A stretch of DNA of 64,000 nt from Desulfobulbaceae bacterium (GTDB lineage Bacteria > Desulfobacterota > Desulfobulbia > Desulfobulbales > Desulfocapsaceae), in NCBI GenBank assembly GCA_011390165.1, contig JAABSV010000010.1, forward strand, positions 29,836-93,835, given 5' to 3'. The notes below the pieces were generated by a model. It had not been told where the DNA came from. It worked only from the letters and a program-made list of their open reading frames with translations, and made no database searches. Each line of letters starts with the position of its first letter. Within the stretch, counting starts at the first letter, position 1. The position numbers and the translations under genes are program-made. This document shows, in pieces, positions 17,795-26,228 of this stretch.

Positions 17795-18397
17795 TTAGCG
17801 CACCTCACCCCGGGATTCAATAGCCCGGGCCAGGGTGTAGCGGTCGGCGTACTTGATGTCCATCCCCATCGGGATGCCGCAGGCCAGCCGGGTGAGGCGG
17901 ATCGGCAAGGGGTGGAGGAGGTCGATGAGGTAGGAGGCGGTGGCCTCGCCGGGGACGGTGGAACTGGTGGCGATAATCACCTCCCTGATCCCTCCCGCCT
18001 GCACCCGGGCGCGGAGTTCGCGCACTTTGATCTCGTCCGGGCCAATACCGTCCATGGGAGAGATAACGCCATGAAGAATGTGGTACTGGCCGCGGAAGGA
18101 ACCGGTTTTTTCAATGGCCAGGAGATCGCCCGACTGCTCGACCACGCAGATCAGTTCCGCTGTTCGCCGGGGATCGCCACAGATGTCGCAGGGGTCGCTG
18201 GCGGAGAAGGAACAGCAGTTCGAACAGAGGCGGATCGCCCCATGCAGCTGGTTGAGGGCGGCGGCGAGGTCGCTGGCCAGTGTCGGTGGTTTACGGAGGA
18301 TGTTGAGGGCCAGACGGGTGGCGGTCTTCTGGCCGATGCCCGGGAGCTTGACCAGTTGCTCGATCAGCTCTTCCAGGGCCGGGGGGAGGATTTGCAT
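17795..18397 (-). CDS. recR: Recombination mediator protein RecR
   Basis: A 200-residue RecR: a helix-hairpin-helix (LVKLPGIGQKTATRLALN, about residues 14-31), a four-cysteine zinc finger (CSNCCSFSASDPCDIC, about residues 58-73), a Toprim domain (ICVVEQSGDLLAIEKTGSF...LHGVISPMDGIGPDEI) and a C-terminal Walker B-like segment. It works with RecF/RecO in loading RecA at gaps. The start is 3 bp after the ybaB stop, in the usual dnaX-ybaB-recR order. Confidence 0.97.
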   Translation of the reverse strand: MQILPPALEELIEQLVKLPGIGQKTATRLALNILRKPPTLASDLAAALNQLHGAIRLCSNCCSFSASDPCDICGDPRRTAELICVVEQSGDLLAIEKTGSFRGQYHILHGVISPMDGIGPDEIKVRELRARVQAGGIREVIIATSSTVPGEATASYLIDLLHPLPIRLTRLACGIPMGMDIKYADRYTLARAIESRGEVR

Positions 18398-18400
18398 GGT

Positions 18401-18724
18401 TCAGGGGTTGAGGAAGTTGCTCATGCCGGGCAGGTTGAGGCCGCCGGTGAGCCGGCCCAGTTCCTCCTTGCTCAAGGCCTTGGCTCTTCGCAGGGCATCG
18501 TTGGTGGCGGCGACGATCAGATCCTGCAAGACGGTCACCTCATTGGGATCGATTACCACCTGTTCCACCTTCACCGCCAGGACCTCTCCCTGACCGTTGA
18601 CGGTCACCTCCACCATACCGCCACCGGCGCTGCCGGTGATGGTCTTACGGGCCAGATCCTGATGGATCTGGGCGATCTTCTCCTGCATCACCTTGGCCTG
18701 CTGCATGATGTTGCTGATATCCAT
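18401..18724 (-). CDS. ybaB: YbaB/EbfC family nucleoid-associated protein
   Basis: A 107-residue protein with MDISNIMQQAKVMQEKIAQI at the N-terminus and GGGMVEVTVNGQGEVLAVKV in the middle, as in YbaB/EbfC DNA-binding dimers. The ATG at 18724 is supported by AGGAG 6 nt upstream; an in-frame extension to 18862 has no family match. It lies between dnaX and recR, 106 bp after dnaX. Confidence 0.95.
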   Translation of the reverse strand: MDISNIMQQAKVMQEKIAQIHQDLARKTITGSAGGGMVEVTVNGQGEVLAVKVEQVVIDPNEVTVLQDLIVAATNDALRRAKALSKEELGRLTGGLNLPGMSNFLNP

Positions 18725-18830
18725 AGCTCTCCTTTGTTCGGCACAAATTACCTTTGCTCTTGTTTTGCCGGTGATGTCCGCCGGCAAAACAAGGAGGTGT
18801 ACGTTCAGGTCTGCTGCCTGTAACGAGTTG

Positions 18831-20609
18831 TCAGCGGTTGCCGGGGCCGATCCGGATGTCACCGACCTGGCCGTTGAAGATTTCCGTGGTCATCACTACC
18901 AGCGGGTCACTGGCCAGTTGCTGCCGCTTCTGCTGCGGGGAGTCGTTGCCGTCAGCATCCGGCCCGGGGAGGGTGTCCGGGACCGAAAAGCGAACCCTAA
19001 GCGGTTTCTGGAAAAAATCCAGGACGAATTCGGTAAGCACCTGGTGGTTCTCTTTCTGGCGGAGGAGGGCACAACTGGCGGCATCAGCGTAGACCAGCAG
19101 GAGTTCCCCCGGTGGGTGTTCTTTCGGGGTGTTGGCCAGTTGCAGCCCCTGGGCCATCCACTCCTTGATCCCTTTGACGTAGGCGATAAAGGCCGGCCAG
19201 TCTCGACGGATATCCCTGGTGTGGGAGGCGATGGCCGGGGTTTCCGGCTGTGCGGCCGCTTGTCCGGTCGGCTCAGCAGGCCTGGCGGGGGGCGGTTCGG
19301 CGGTTGTCGGTGGCGGTGTTGAAGGCTGCGGTGGTGGCCGGGAACTTGCGGGCGGCGGCAATGGCTGTTCCTCCGGCGGTGGGGCGGAAGGCAGATAACC
19401 AGGCCCTCTCCCTTGGTCTGCTGTCAGTACCACAGAAGCCGGGGCCATCGTTGACGGGGCCCTCTTGGGGGTTGCGGTCAGCAACCGCTCAAGTTGGCCG
19501 AGCAGGCTGGCAACCGGAACCACCTGGCCCGCCTCGAGAATAGCGAGAAAGGAGGTCTCCATGGTCAGCCGCGGTTGCGGGCTGTTTTTCACCTCGCCGG
19601 CCATGGCCATCAGTTGGCTCAACTGCAGGTGGATGGTCTCGGCGCTGCAGCCGGCGGCCAGTTGAGCCAGTTCCTGGCGCTCCTCCTCCGGCCGGTCAAT
19701 CAGTTCAGCACAGCCGTCAATCCTGCAGAGCAGCAGACAGCGAAAATTGTCCATCAGATCTTCGAGAAAACGGCGGTTGTCTATGCCGTAGGCAAAGATT
19801 TCGTGCAAAACCAGAAACACCTCCGCCCGGTTACCACCGAGCAGCGCCCGGGTCAGCCGCAGCAGCGATTCCCGCCCCACTAGCCCGAGAATCTCCACCA
19901 CGTCGGCAAGGGTGATTTTTTTCTCGCCAAAGGAGAACATCTGGTCAAGCAGACTGAGGCCGTCTCGGATTGAGCCGGCCGCCTCCCGGACAATCAGCGA
20001 CAGCGCCGCCGCTTCGATACCATACCCTTCTGCTTCCACCAGTCTTAGGAAATGGGCCTGCAGTTCAGCGGCTGGGATCCGTTTCAGTTCGTACTGCTGG
20101 CAGCGAGAGAGGATGGTGATCGGGATCTTGTGGATCTCGGTGGTGGCAAACATGAAGTAGACGTGGGCCGGCGGCTCTTCCAGGGTCTTCAACAGGGCGT
20201 TGAAGGCCTCGGTGGTGAGCATGTGCACCTCGTCGATGATGATGATTTTATGGCGGGCGGCGGTGGGGAGAAAGCGGATTTTTTCTTTCAGTTCACGGAT
20301 CTCCTGAATTCCCCGGTTCGAGGCGCCGTCAATTTCGTGCAGGTCGAGGGAGTTGCCGGCGGCAATCTCCAGGCAGGATGAACAACTGCCGCAGGGGCGA
20401 TGGTCCCGTTCCGCCTGGCAGTTGAGGGCCTTGGCCATGATCCGGGCCAGGGTGGTTTTGCCGACGCCGCGTACCCCGGAGAAAAGGATGGCGTGGGCGA
20501 CCCGGTCGCGGCGGATACTATTCTGGAGGGTCTGGACGATTGGTCGCTGCCCGACTACCTCGGCGAAGATCTGTGGCCGTGACTTTCTGGCAAGAACAAG
20601 ATACGACAT
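18831..20609 (-). CDS. dnaX: DNA polymerase III subunit gamma/tau
   Basis: A 592-residue clamp-loader ATPase. MSYLVLARKSRPQIFAEVVG, Walker A GVRGVGKTT (about residue 45), zinc-binding CGSCSSC (cysteines around residues 73-79), IIIIDEVHMLTTEAFNALLK (Walker B), and the LSRCQQ sensor motif identify the gamma core (residues 1-360). A proline-rich linker (about 385-450) follows, then a tau-type C-terminal domain. No obvious A-rich slippery site for programmed frameshifting is seen, so the short gamma form may not be made. The SRP RNA gene lies just upstream. Confidence 0.95.
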   Translation of the reverse strand: MSYLVLARKSRPQIFAEVVGQRPIVQTLQNSIRRDRVAHAILFSGVRGVGKTTLARIMAKALNCQAERDHRPCGSCSSCLEIAAGNSLDLHEIDGASNRGIQEIRELKEKIRFLPTAARHKIIIIDEVHMLTTEAFNALLKTLEEPPAHVYFMFATTEIHKIPITILSRCQQYELKRIPAAELQAHFLRLVEAEGYGIEAAALSLIVREAAGSIRDGLSLLDQMFSFGEKKITLADVVEILGLVGRESLLRLTRALLGGNRAEVFLVLHEIFAYGIDNRRFLEDLMDNFRCLLLCRIDGCAELIDRPEEERQELAQLAAGCSAETIHLQLSQLMAMAGEVKNSPQPRLTMETSFLAILEAGQVVPVASLLGQLERLLTATPKRAPSTMAPASVVLTADQGRGPGYLPSAPPPEEQPLPPPASSRPPPQPSTPPPTTAEPPPARPAEPTGQAAAQPETPAIASHTRDIRRDWPAFIAYVKGIKEWMAQGLQLANTPKEHPPGELLLVYADAASCALLRQKENHQVLTEFVLDFFQKPLRVRFSVPDTLPGPDADGNDSPQQKRQQLASDPLVVMTTEIFNGQVGDIRIGPGNR

Positions 20610-20658
20610 GCGGCACCGGTTGGAGGGTGGCCGGCCCGGCGGCCCGGAGAAAAAAATG

Positions 20659-20757
20659 ATAGCCGGGTTACCCGCGGCACACAGAGAGGGTCGCTACCGT
20701 TGCTTCCTTCCGGACCTGGCGGGGTTCGCGATTCTCTGTTGCGCGGGGCCCGGCTAT
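20659..20757 (-). ncRNA. ffs: Signal recognition particle RNA (4.5S type)
   Basis: On the minus strand the diagnostic domain IV loop sequence CCAGGTCCGGAAGGAAGCA is present, flanked by arms that pair: ATAGCCGGG at one end with CCCGGCTAT at the other, and CAGAGA/TCTCTG nearer the tip. The length of about 99 nt fits a short bacterial SRP RNA without an Alu domain. It binds Ffh and guides membrane protein targeting. Confidence 0.92.
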
Positions 20758-20819
20758 CAAACTCGACGCCTGGGGGAGTTGCTGTTTGCCCTGGTACAGA
20801 TTGTGCTGTGACTGCTTAC

Positions 20820-20886
20820 CACCAGTAATGCACCAGCACAAGTAACTCACCAGCGATCCACCAGCAATTTTTCTGCAATGCACCAC
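20820..20886. repeat. Cluster of CACCAG hexamers
   Basis: CACCAG occurs at 20820, 20831, 20848 and 20859, and CACCAC at 20881, spaced 11, 17, 11 and 22 bp. It lies in the 182-bp gap between tRNA-Ser and the SRP RNA. Function unknown. Confidence 0.4.
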
Positions 20887-20939
20887 AAGGCAACGATTGC
20901 AACGCCTGCCCCCAATAGCAAGGGCGCATATCAACTATC

Positions 20940-21025
20940 TGGCGGAGAGGGTGAGATTCGAACTCACGGTACTTGCGTACACACGCGTTCCAGGCGTGCA
21001 CCTTAAGCCACTCGGTCACCTCTCC
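20940..21025 (-). tRNA. tRNA-Ser (GGA anticodon)
   Basis: A class II tRNA on the minus strand: acceptor GGAGAGG/CCTCTCC, anticodon stem CACGC/GCGTG with loop CTGGAAC (anticodon GGA, serine), a long variable arm (GTACGCAAGTAC), T-arm with GAGTTCGAATCTC, discriminator G and encoded CCA. Confidence 0.96.
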
Positions 21026-21057
21026 GCATCAATCAGGGGCGGAGAAAAGGTGGCTTC

Positions 21058-21086
21058 TATGTAAACCGTCGCTGCTCTTTTGGCAA
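21058..21086 (-). promoter_or_regulatory. Predicted promoter of tRNA-Ser
   Basis: On the minus strand TTGCCA (21086-21081) and TACATA (21063-21058) with a 17-bp spacer; the tRNA 5' end is 33 nt downstream of the -10 element. Confidence 0.55.
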
Positions 21087-21208
21087 TAAAAAAGCGGTTT
21101 GGCCGGAAAATTGGTCATTGTCGAGGCCGTCGATGGGCGGTCTTTTTTGGCCTGCTAATTAACTGGTAAATCAGCTGCTCAATGAGCTGGCCAGCTGGCC
21201 GGCTGCCC

Positions 21209-21745
21209 TCATTCTCCTGCCGGTTCATCGTCGGCCAGCATAGCCCCGACTGCCGGCGTACTCCCCACTTTGCGCCTTTTTCGGAAAAACTGACGGAGGA
21301 GGGCAGCACATTCTCCGGCGAGGATGCCGCCACTGATCTTTAGCTGGTGGTTCAGGCGGTGGTCACTGCCGATCTGGTAGAGGGAGTGGGCGGCGCCGCC
21401 TTTCGGGTCGGTGGCGCCATAGACCAGGCGTTCGACCCGGGCGTGGAGAATGGCCCCCATGCACATCAGGCAGGGTTCAAGGGTGACGTAGAGGGTGGTA
21501 CCGGGCAGGCGGTAGTTGCCGAGCCGGCGGGCAGCCGTGCGGAGGGCAACAATTTCGGCGTGGGCGGTAGGGTCAAAACTGGTGATCGGACAGTTGCCGG
21601 CACTGGCAAGCAGCCCCTCCCCGTCCACCAGTACCGCCCCCACCGGAACCTCGCCGGCAGCGGCGGTGGCCCGGGCCTGTTCAAGGGCCAGGGCCATCCA
21701 CTGGCGGTCGGCGGAGTCGACCGATGCCAAGTGCTTGCCGGCCAT
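21209..21745 (-). CDS. tadA: tRNA-specific adenosine deaminase TadA
   Basis: A 178-residue zinc deaminase with the motifs AHAEIVALR (zinc His and catalytic Glu) and LEPCLMCMGA (two zinc cysteines), plus GEVPVGAVLVDGEG. It converts A34 to inosine in tRNA-Arg(ACG). The ATG at 21745 overlaps the stop of the upstream pepF gene (TGATG); a GTG one codon earlier is also possible. The C-terminal 20 residues after RQFFRKRRK are a poorly conserved tail. Confidence 0.94.
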   Translation of the reverse strand: MAGKHLASVDSADRQWMALALEQARATAAAGEVPVGAVLVDGEGLLASAGNCPITSFDPTAHAEIVALRTAARRLGNYRLPGTTLYVTLEPCLMCMGAILHARVERLVYGATDPKGGAAHSLYQIGSDHRLNHQLKISGGILAGECAALLRQFFRKRRKVGSTPAVGAMLADDEPAGE

Positions 21746-23523
21746 CACTCCACCAGGGTGAGCATCTCCTCGATTACCCCCAGCCCCCTCTCCCAGAAGG
21801 CCGAGTCATTGAGGTCGATGGCAAAGGGGTGGAGCAGTTCGGCGGGCGAGCGGGAGCCGCCGGCGGCGAGAAGATCGAGATAGTTGGCAACAAAGGGTTC
21901 ACCCTGCTGGCGATAGAGACCGTAGAGGGCCAGCACCAGCAGTTCGCCGAAGGCGTAGGAGTAGACGTAGCCGGGGGTGGCGAGGAAGTGGGGAATGTAG
22001 GACCACCAGAGGCCATAGCCCTCGCCGAGGTGCACCGAGTCGCCGAACATCTCCCCCTGGGTGCGCAGCCAGTAGTCGCTCAACTGGTCGCTGCTCAGTT
22101 CGCCGTGCTGCCGCCGTCCCTCGTGCATCAGGGCCTCGAAACGGTGCATGGCGGTCTGTCGGAATACCGTGGCGAAGATCGATTCCAGTTTCTGGCAGAT
22201 GAAGGCCTGACGGTGCTGCGGCTCCTTGAGGAGTTCCATCTGGCTGTGGAAAACCAGCAGCTCGGCGAAGACCGAGGCGGTCTCGGCCAGGGGCAGGGTG
22301 GTGTCGCTGTTGTAGTAGCCCTGTCCGGCGGCAAGAAACTGGTGTACCCCGTGGCCCAGTTCGTGGGCCACGGTGGCGACATCACGCAGACTGCCGGTGT
22401 AGTTGACCAGAACGAAAGGGTGGACTGAGGGAACCGCCGGGTGGGCGAAGGCTCCGCCCCGCTTGCCCGGGGCGACCGGGGCGTGGATCCAACCCTCGGC
22501 GAAAAAGCGGTCGGCGATGGCCGCCATCTGTGGCGAAAAGTCGGCAAAGGCGGCAAGAACAATTCGCCGGCAGTCACTCCAGCCGATCCGGGTCGTGGGC
22601 AGGGAGGGGAGGGGGGCGTAGCGGTCGTACTGTTCCAGTCGATCAAGGCCGAGCAGCCTTTTCTTAAGACGATAGTAGCGGGCAACCAGTTCCTGGCGGG
22701 CGGTGACCGCCGCCACCAGGGCCGCCACCGTCCCCCCCTCCAGTTCGTTTGCCAGATTCATGGCGCCCAGCCACCCTTCATGCCGGCGGAGCCGGTCGTC
22801 GATCATCTTCTCGGCGGCCAGGGTGTTGTAGATGTGGGTGAGAATATGGTTGTTGGCCTGCAGGCCAGCGGTCATCTCGGCAGCGGCGCTCTGCCGTACC
22901 TGCCGCTCCGGGTGGTAGAGGTCGCTGAGTACTTCTTCTTCGGTTCGGCCTCGCGCACCGAATTTGATGGCGCTGAAAATCTTGTCGAAGAGGGTGTTCC
23001 AGGCGCTTCGCCCGACCGGTTCGAGTTCGGCCAGGAGCTGTTCCTCGCCTTCGCTCAGCTGGTGTGGCCGGTACCGGCGCAGGCCTTCCAGGTGGTGGCG
23101 GTAGCCGGCGAGAACCGGTTCGGCCAGCAGCCGTACCGCCCGTTCCTCATCGACTCGGTTCCACTCCAAGGCGAAAAAGAGGGTATCCCGTTGGCAGCGG
23201 CTGGCCAGTTCCCGCACCTGCTGATCAAGGCGGCCGGCAGCGGCATTGTCCATTTGGGTGGTGAAATTGAGGAAGGCAAAGGTCGACAGCCGGCCAAGAA
23301 GCGCCTCCAGTTCCTCCAGCCGGCGCACCAGGGCACAAAGTGCTGCCGCCTCCAGTTCAGCCACCCGGCCGTAGGCCAGCCGGCGGATGGCCGCTGCCTC
23401 GGCTTCGGCCCGGCGGCTGTCGGCGGCCAGTCCCGGGGCCTCGCAGCCGGTGTAGAGGTCGCCGAGGTTCCAGAGAACGTCAGTGCTGCCCAGAGCCCGG
23501 TTCAACTCGTCGTGTTCGGCCAT
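21745..23523 (-). CDS. pepF: M3B-family oligoendopeptidase (PepF-like)
   Basis: A 592-residue zinc metallopeptidase. The catalytic motif is VAHELGHGVHQFL (HExxH-type, with the third ligand Glu in LPLAETASVFAELL about 25 residues on). The helical N-terminal half and C-terminal YSYAFGELLVLALYGLYRQ match the oligoendopeptidase F branch of family M3, which degrades cytosolic peptides. The Shine-Dalgarno GAGGAG is 6 nt upstream of the ATG at 23523. It is coupled to tadA, an arrangement that need not imply functional linkage. Confidence 0.92.
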   Translation of the reverse strand: MAEHDELNRALGSTDVLWNLGDLYTGCEAPGLAADSRRAEAEAAAIRRLAYGRVAELEAAALCALVRRLEELEALLGRLSTFAFLNFTTQMDNAAAGRLDQQVRELASRCQRDTLFFALEWNRVDEERAVRLLAEPVLAGYRHHLEGLRRYRPHQLSEGEEQLLAELEPVGRSAWNTLFDKIFSAIKFGARGRTEEEVLSDLYHPERQVRQSAAAEMTAGLQANNHILTHIYNTLAAEKMIDDRLRRHEGWLGAMNLANELEGGTVAALVAAVTARQELVARYYRLKKRLLGLDRLEQYDRYAPLPSLPTTRIGWSDCRRIVLAAFADFSPQMAAIADRFFAEGWIHAPVAPGKRGGAFAHPAVPSVHPFVLVNYTGSLRDVATVAHELGHGVHQFLAAGQGYYNSDTTLPLAETASVFAELLVFHSQMELLKEPQHRQAFICQKLESIFATVFRQTAMHRFEALMHEGRRQHGELSSDQLSDYWLRTQGEMFGDSVHLGEGYGLWWSYIPHFLATPGYVYSYAFGELLVLALYGLYRQQGEPFVANYLDLLAAGGSRSPAELLHPFAIDLNDSAFWERGLGVIEEMLTLVE

Positions 23524-23547
23524 GTTCGTCTCCTCAAGGGCGCTGGC

Positions 23548-24321
23548 TCAACGCAGACCGGCGATAAAGGGGCCCACTGCCTCCGGGCCCTTTTCGTCCA
23601 CCAGTTGGATGGTCCGGGAGCCGATCACCGCCATGTCGGCCAGACCGGTTATCGCCGCCACATCGGCCCGTTCACGAATCCCGAACCCCACCGCCAGCGG
23701 CAGGCTGGTTGCCCGGCGGCAGCGGCCCAGATAGCTGGTGAAGTCATGGCCGAACTCCGACTGCCGGCCGGTCACCCCGCGTCTGGCAGTGCAGTAGATG
23801 AAGCCGGCCGCCCGCCGGCTCAATTCGGCCATGCGGCTGTCGCTGGAGGTGGGGGCGAAGATGAGGATCGGCGCCAGGTGGCGGGCTTCGGCCAGTTGGA
23901 AGAAGGTCTCGCCCATCTCCGGCGGCAGATCGGGGATGATCAGCCCCTGCACGCCTGCCCGTTGGCACTCGGCAAAGAAACGCTCTTCACCGAACTTGAA
24001 GATGATGTTGTAGTAGGTCATGAAGAGGAAGGGGATCGGATAGCGGCTGGTTATCGAGGCGGCAAATTCCAGACACTCGTGGACGGTGGTCCCGGCGGCC
24101 AGGCTCTCCTGGTTGGCCCTGAGGATCACCGGCCCGTCGGCCATCGGCTCGGAGAAGGGAATCTGCATCTCGATACAGTCGACACCGTTGTCGGCCATTG
24201 CCGCCACCACCTGTCGGTTGACGGCAAAAGAGGGGTAACCGAGGACAAGATGGGTCATCAAAAGAATCTGTCGGTGCTGCAGGCGCTCACGGAGCGTTGT
24301 TTCCAGAGAAGAAGTGGTCAT
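23548..24321 (-). CDS. trpA: Tryptophan synthase alpha subunit
   Basis: A 257-residue TIM-barrel alpha subunit that cleaves indole-3-glycerol phosphate. The active-site stretch is IEMQIPFSEPMADGP: the catalytic Glu and the Asp of ADG are kept, but the usual ELGxPFSDP reads EMQIPFSEP. GLIIPDLPPE and the phosphate-binding VGFGI segment are also present. It follows trpB with a 53-bp gap. No other trp genes are in the window, so the pathway is split. Confidence 0.92.
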   Translation of the reverse strand: MTTSSLETTLRERLQHRQILLMTHLVLGYPSFAVNRQVVAAMADNGVDCIEMQIPFSEPMADGPVILRANQESLAAGTTVHECLEFAASITSRYPIPFLFMTYYNIIFKFGEERFFAECQRAGVQGLIIPDLPPEMGETFFQLAEARHLAPILIFAPTSSDSRMAELSRRAAGFIYCTARRGVTGRQSEFGHDFTSYLGRCRRATSLPLAVGFGIRERADVAAITGLADMAVIGSRTIQLVDEKGPEAVGPFIAGLR

Positions 24322-24374
24322 GGCATCAGCTGTACGGGATGAAAGGATTCTTGCTGCCGGTGAGGGGCAGGGTT

Positions 24375-25604
24375 TCAGCCGGCGTATTCCCGGCCACGGG
24401 CAATGATGAACTCTCGCCAGGACGGGTCTTGCAGGGCGTGGGCGATGGTGAAGATATCCTTGTCACCCCGGCCGGACTGGTTGATGATGATCGCCTGGTC
24501 CGGAGCCAGTTGCGGCGCCTCCTTGTAGGCCTGGACAAAGGCGTGGGCCGATTCCAGGGCGGGGATGATCCCCTCCAGGCGCATGGTCAGTTCCAGGGCC
24601 GCCATGACCTCGGCGTCGGTGGCGGCGGCGAAACGAACCCGCCCCTCGTCGCGGAGATGGGAGAGGATCGGGCTCACCCCGACATAGTCGAGGCCGGCGG
24701 CCACCGAATGGGTCTCGAGCATCTGGCCGTCATCGTTCTGCAGAAACATCGTCTTGTAACCCTGAGCCACCCCGGCTGAGGCGTCGTGGCCACAGAGACG
24801 GGCGGCGTGGCGGCCGCTGTCGAGCCCCATGCCGCCTGCTTCCACCCCGACCAGTTGCACCTCCGGCTGGTCGAGAAAGCCCTGAAACACCCCCAGGGCA
24901 TTGGAGCCACCGCCGACGCAGGCGTAGACTGCCGCCGGCAGTCGGCCATGGCTGGCCAGGATCTGTTCTCGGGCCTCCCGGCCGATGATCGACTGGAACC
25001 AGGCCACCATCTCCGGGAAGGGGGCCGGGCCGCAGGCGGTGCCGAGGACGTAGTGGGTGGTGTCGACGTTGGTGACCCAGTCGCGGAAGGCCTCGTTGAT
25101 CGCATCCTTGAGGGTCCTTGAGCCATCCCGCACCGGCACCACCGTCGCCCCCATCTTCTCCATCCAGAAGACGTTGGGACGCTGCCGCTGGACATCCACC
25201 TCACCCATATAGATTGTGCAGTCAAAGCCGAATTTGGCCGCCATGGTGGCGGTGGCCACCCCGTGCTGACCGGCCCCGGTCTCGGCGATCACCCGCTTCT
25301 TCCCCATTTTTCGTACCAAAAGGCCCTGGCCGAGGACGTTGTTGGCCTTGTGGGCCCCGGTGTGGTTGAGGTCTTCCCGCTTGATATAGATTTGCGCCCC
25401 AGCAAAATGGCGGCTGAGATTCTCGGCGAAGCTGAGTGGCGTTGGGCGCCCGGAGTAGCCGGCCATCAGGGCGGTGTATTCCTGCCAGAAGCCGGGGTCG
25501 GCCTGGGCCGCTCGAAAGGCACTCTGTAACTCGTTGAAGGTGGTGTGGAGCACCTCAGGGATATAAGCCCCGCCCCAGCGGCCGAAAAAGCCAACTTTAC
25601 TCAT
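24375..25604 (-). CDS. trpB: Tryptophan synthase beta subunit
   Basis: A 409-residue TrpB1-type enzyme that joins indole and serine. GRPTPLSFAENLSRHF, REDLNHTGAHKANN with the PLP lysine, AETGAGQHGVATA with the catalytic Glu, and GGGSNALG (phosphate loop) are intact. The ATG at 25604 has AGGAG upstream; an earlier in-frame start at 25634 is less likely. It is divergent from fliW. Confidence 0.95.
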   Translation of the reverse strand: MSKVGFFGRWGGAYIPEVLHTTFNELQSAFRAAQADPGFWQEYTALMAGYSGRPTPLSFAENLSRHFAGAQIYIKREDLNHTGAHKANNVLGQGLLVRKMGKKRVIAETGAGQHGVATATMAAKFGFDCTIYMGEVDVQRQRPNVFWMEKMGATVVPVRDGSRTLKDAINEAFRDWVTNVDTTHYVLGTACGPAPFPEMVAWFQSIIGREAREQILASHGRLPAAVYACVGGGSNALGVFQGFLDQPEVQLVGVEAGGMGLDSGRHAARLCGHDASAGVAQGYKTMFLQNDDGQMLETHSVAAGLDYVGVSPILSHLRDEGRVRFAAATDAEVMAALELTMRLEGIIPALESAHAFVQAYKEAPQLAPDQAIIINQSGRGDKDIFTIAHALQDPSWREFIIARGREYAG

Positions 25605-25698
25605 CTGTTTTTCTCCTTTTAAAAACGGCCCCATCGGCGGCGAGCCGTAATGTTGCCCCCGTTGGTACCGCCCATTTTACCACTGGCTGGATAATTAT

Positions 25699-25728
25699 TT
25701 GAAAGGTACCGGGAAACTCTGCTAAGAT
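25699..25728 (+). promoter_or_regulatory. Predicted promoter of fliW
   Basis: TTGAAA (25699-25704) and TAAGAT (25723-25728) with an 18-bp spacer, 48 bp before the fliW ATG. No sigma28 or sigma54 flagellar promoter was recognised. Confidence 0.45.
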
Positions 25729-25776
25729 GGTGCCGTACGCAGTTTCCCCTACCCTTTTCGGCTCAAGGAGAACCAG

Positions 25777-26211
25777 ATGATCCACGATGAGGCAGAGCGT
25801 GAGGCAGCAGCGAAGAACTCCGGCAAGGTGCTGACCTTTCCCCGGGGCATTCCGGGGTTCGAAAAGTACACTACTTTTATCGTCTACCACAAGGAAGAAA
25901 ATGATCTCAGCGCCTACTGGCTGGAATCGTGCGATTCCCCCAAGGTGACCTTTACCCTGGTCGACCCCGGCCAGTACGGGCTCAGTTACGAGCTGGAGCT
26001 GAGCGATGACGAGAAGAATCTCCTGCAGGCGGAAAAACCTGAAGAACTGGGTGTCTTCATGGTGCTCAGCAAGAAGGAGGGGAGCGACAAGGGCCCCCAG
26101 GCAATCAACGCCAACATCATCGGCCCGATCATCATCAACCCCCGGGCCCGGCTCGGCCTGCAGAAGGTGATCTACCGCAGCCAGATGAAGGCTGCCATCG
26201 TCGCCGTCTGA
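25777..26211 (+). CDS. fliW: Flagellar assembly factor FliW
   Basis: A 144-residue FliW: LTFPRGIPGFEKYTTF near the N-terminus, then a beta-barrel core and the conserved INANIIGPIIINPRARLGLQ at the C-terminal end. FliW binds flagellin and sequesters CsrA, so that flagellin translation responds to export. The Shine-Dalgarno AAGGAG lies 7 nt upstream. Its usual partner csrA is not adjacent; the next genes face the other way. Presence implies a flagellated organism. Confidence 0.92.
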   Translation: MIHDEAEREAAAKNSGKVLTFPRGIPGFEKYTTFIVYHKEENDLSAYWLESCDSPKVTFTLVDPGQYGLSYELELSDDEKNLLQAEKPEELGVFMVLSKKEGSDKGPQAINANIIGPIIINPRARLGLQKVIYRSQMKAAIVAV

Positions 26212-26228
26212 TGCCGGCCACCGCCGTC

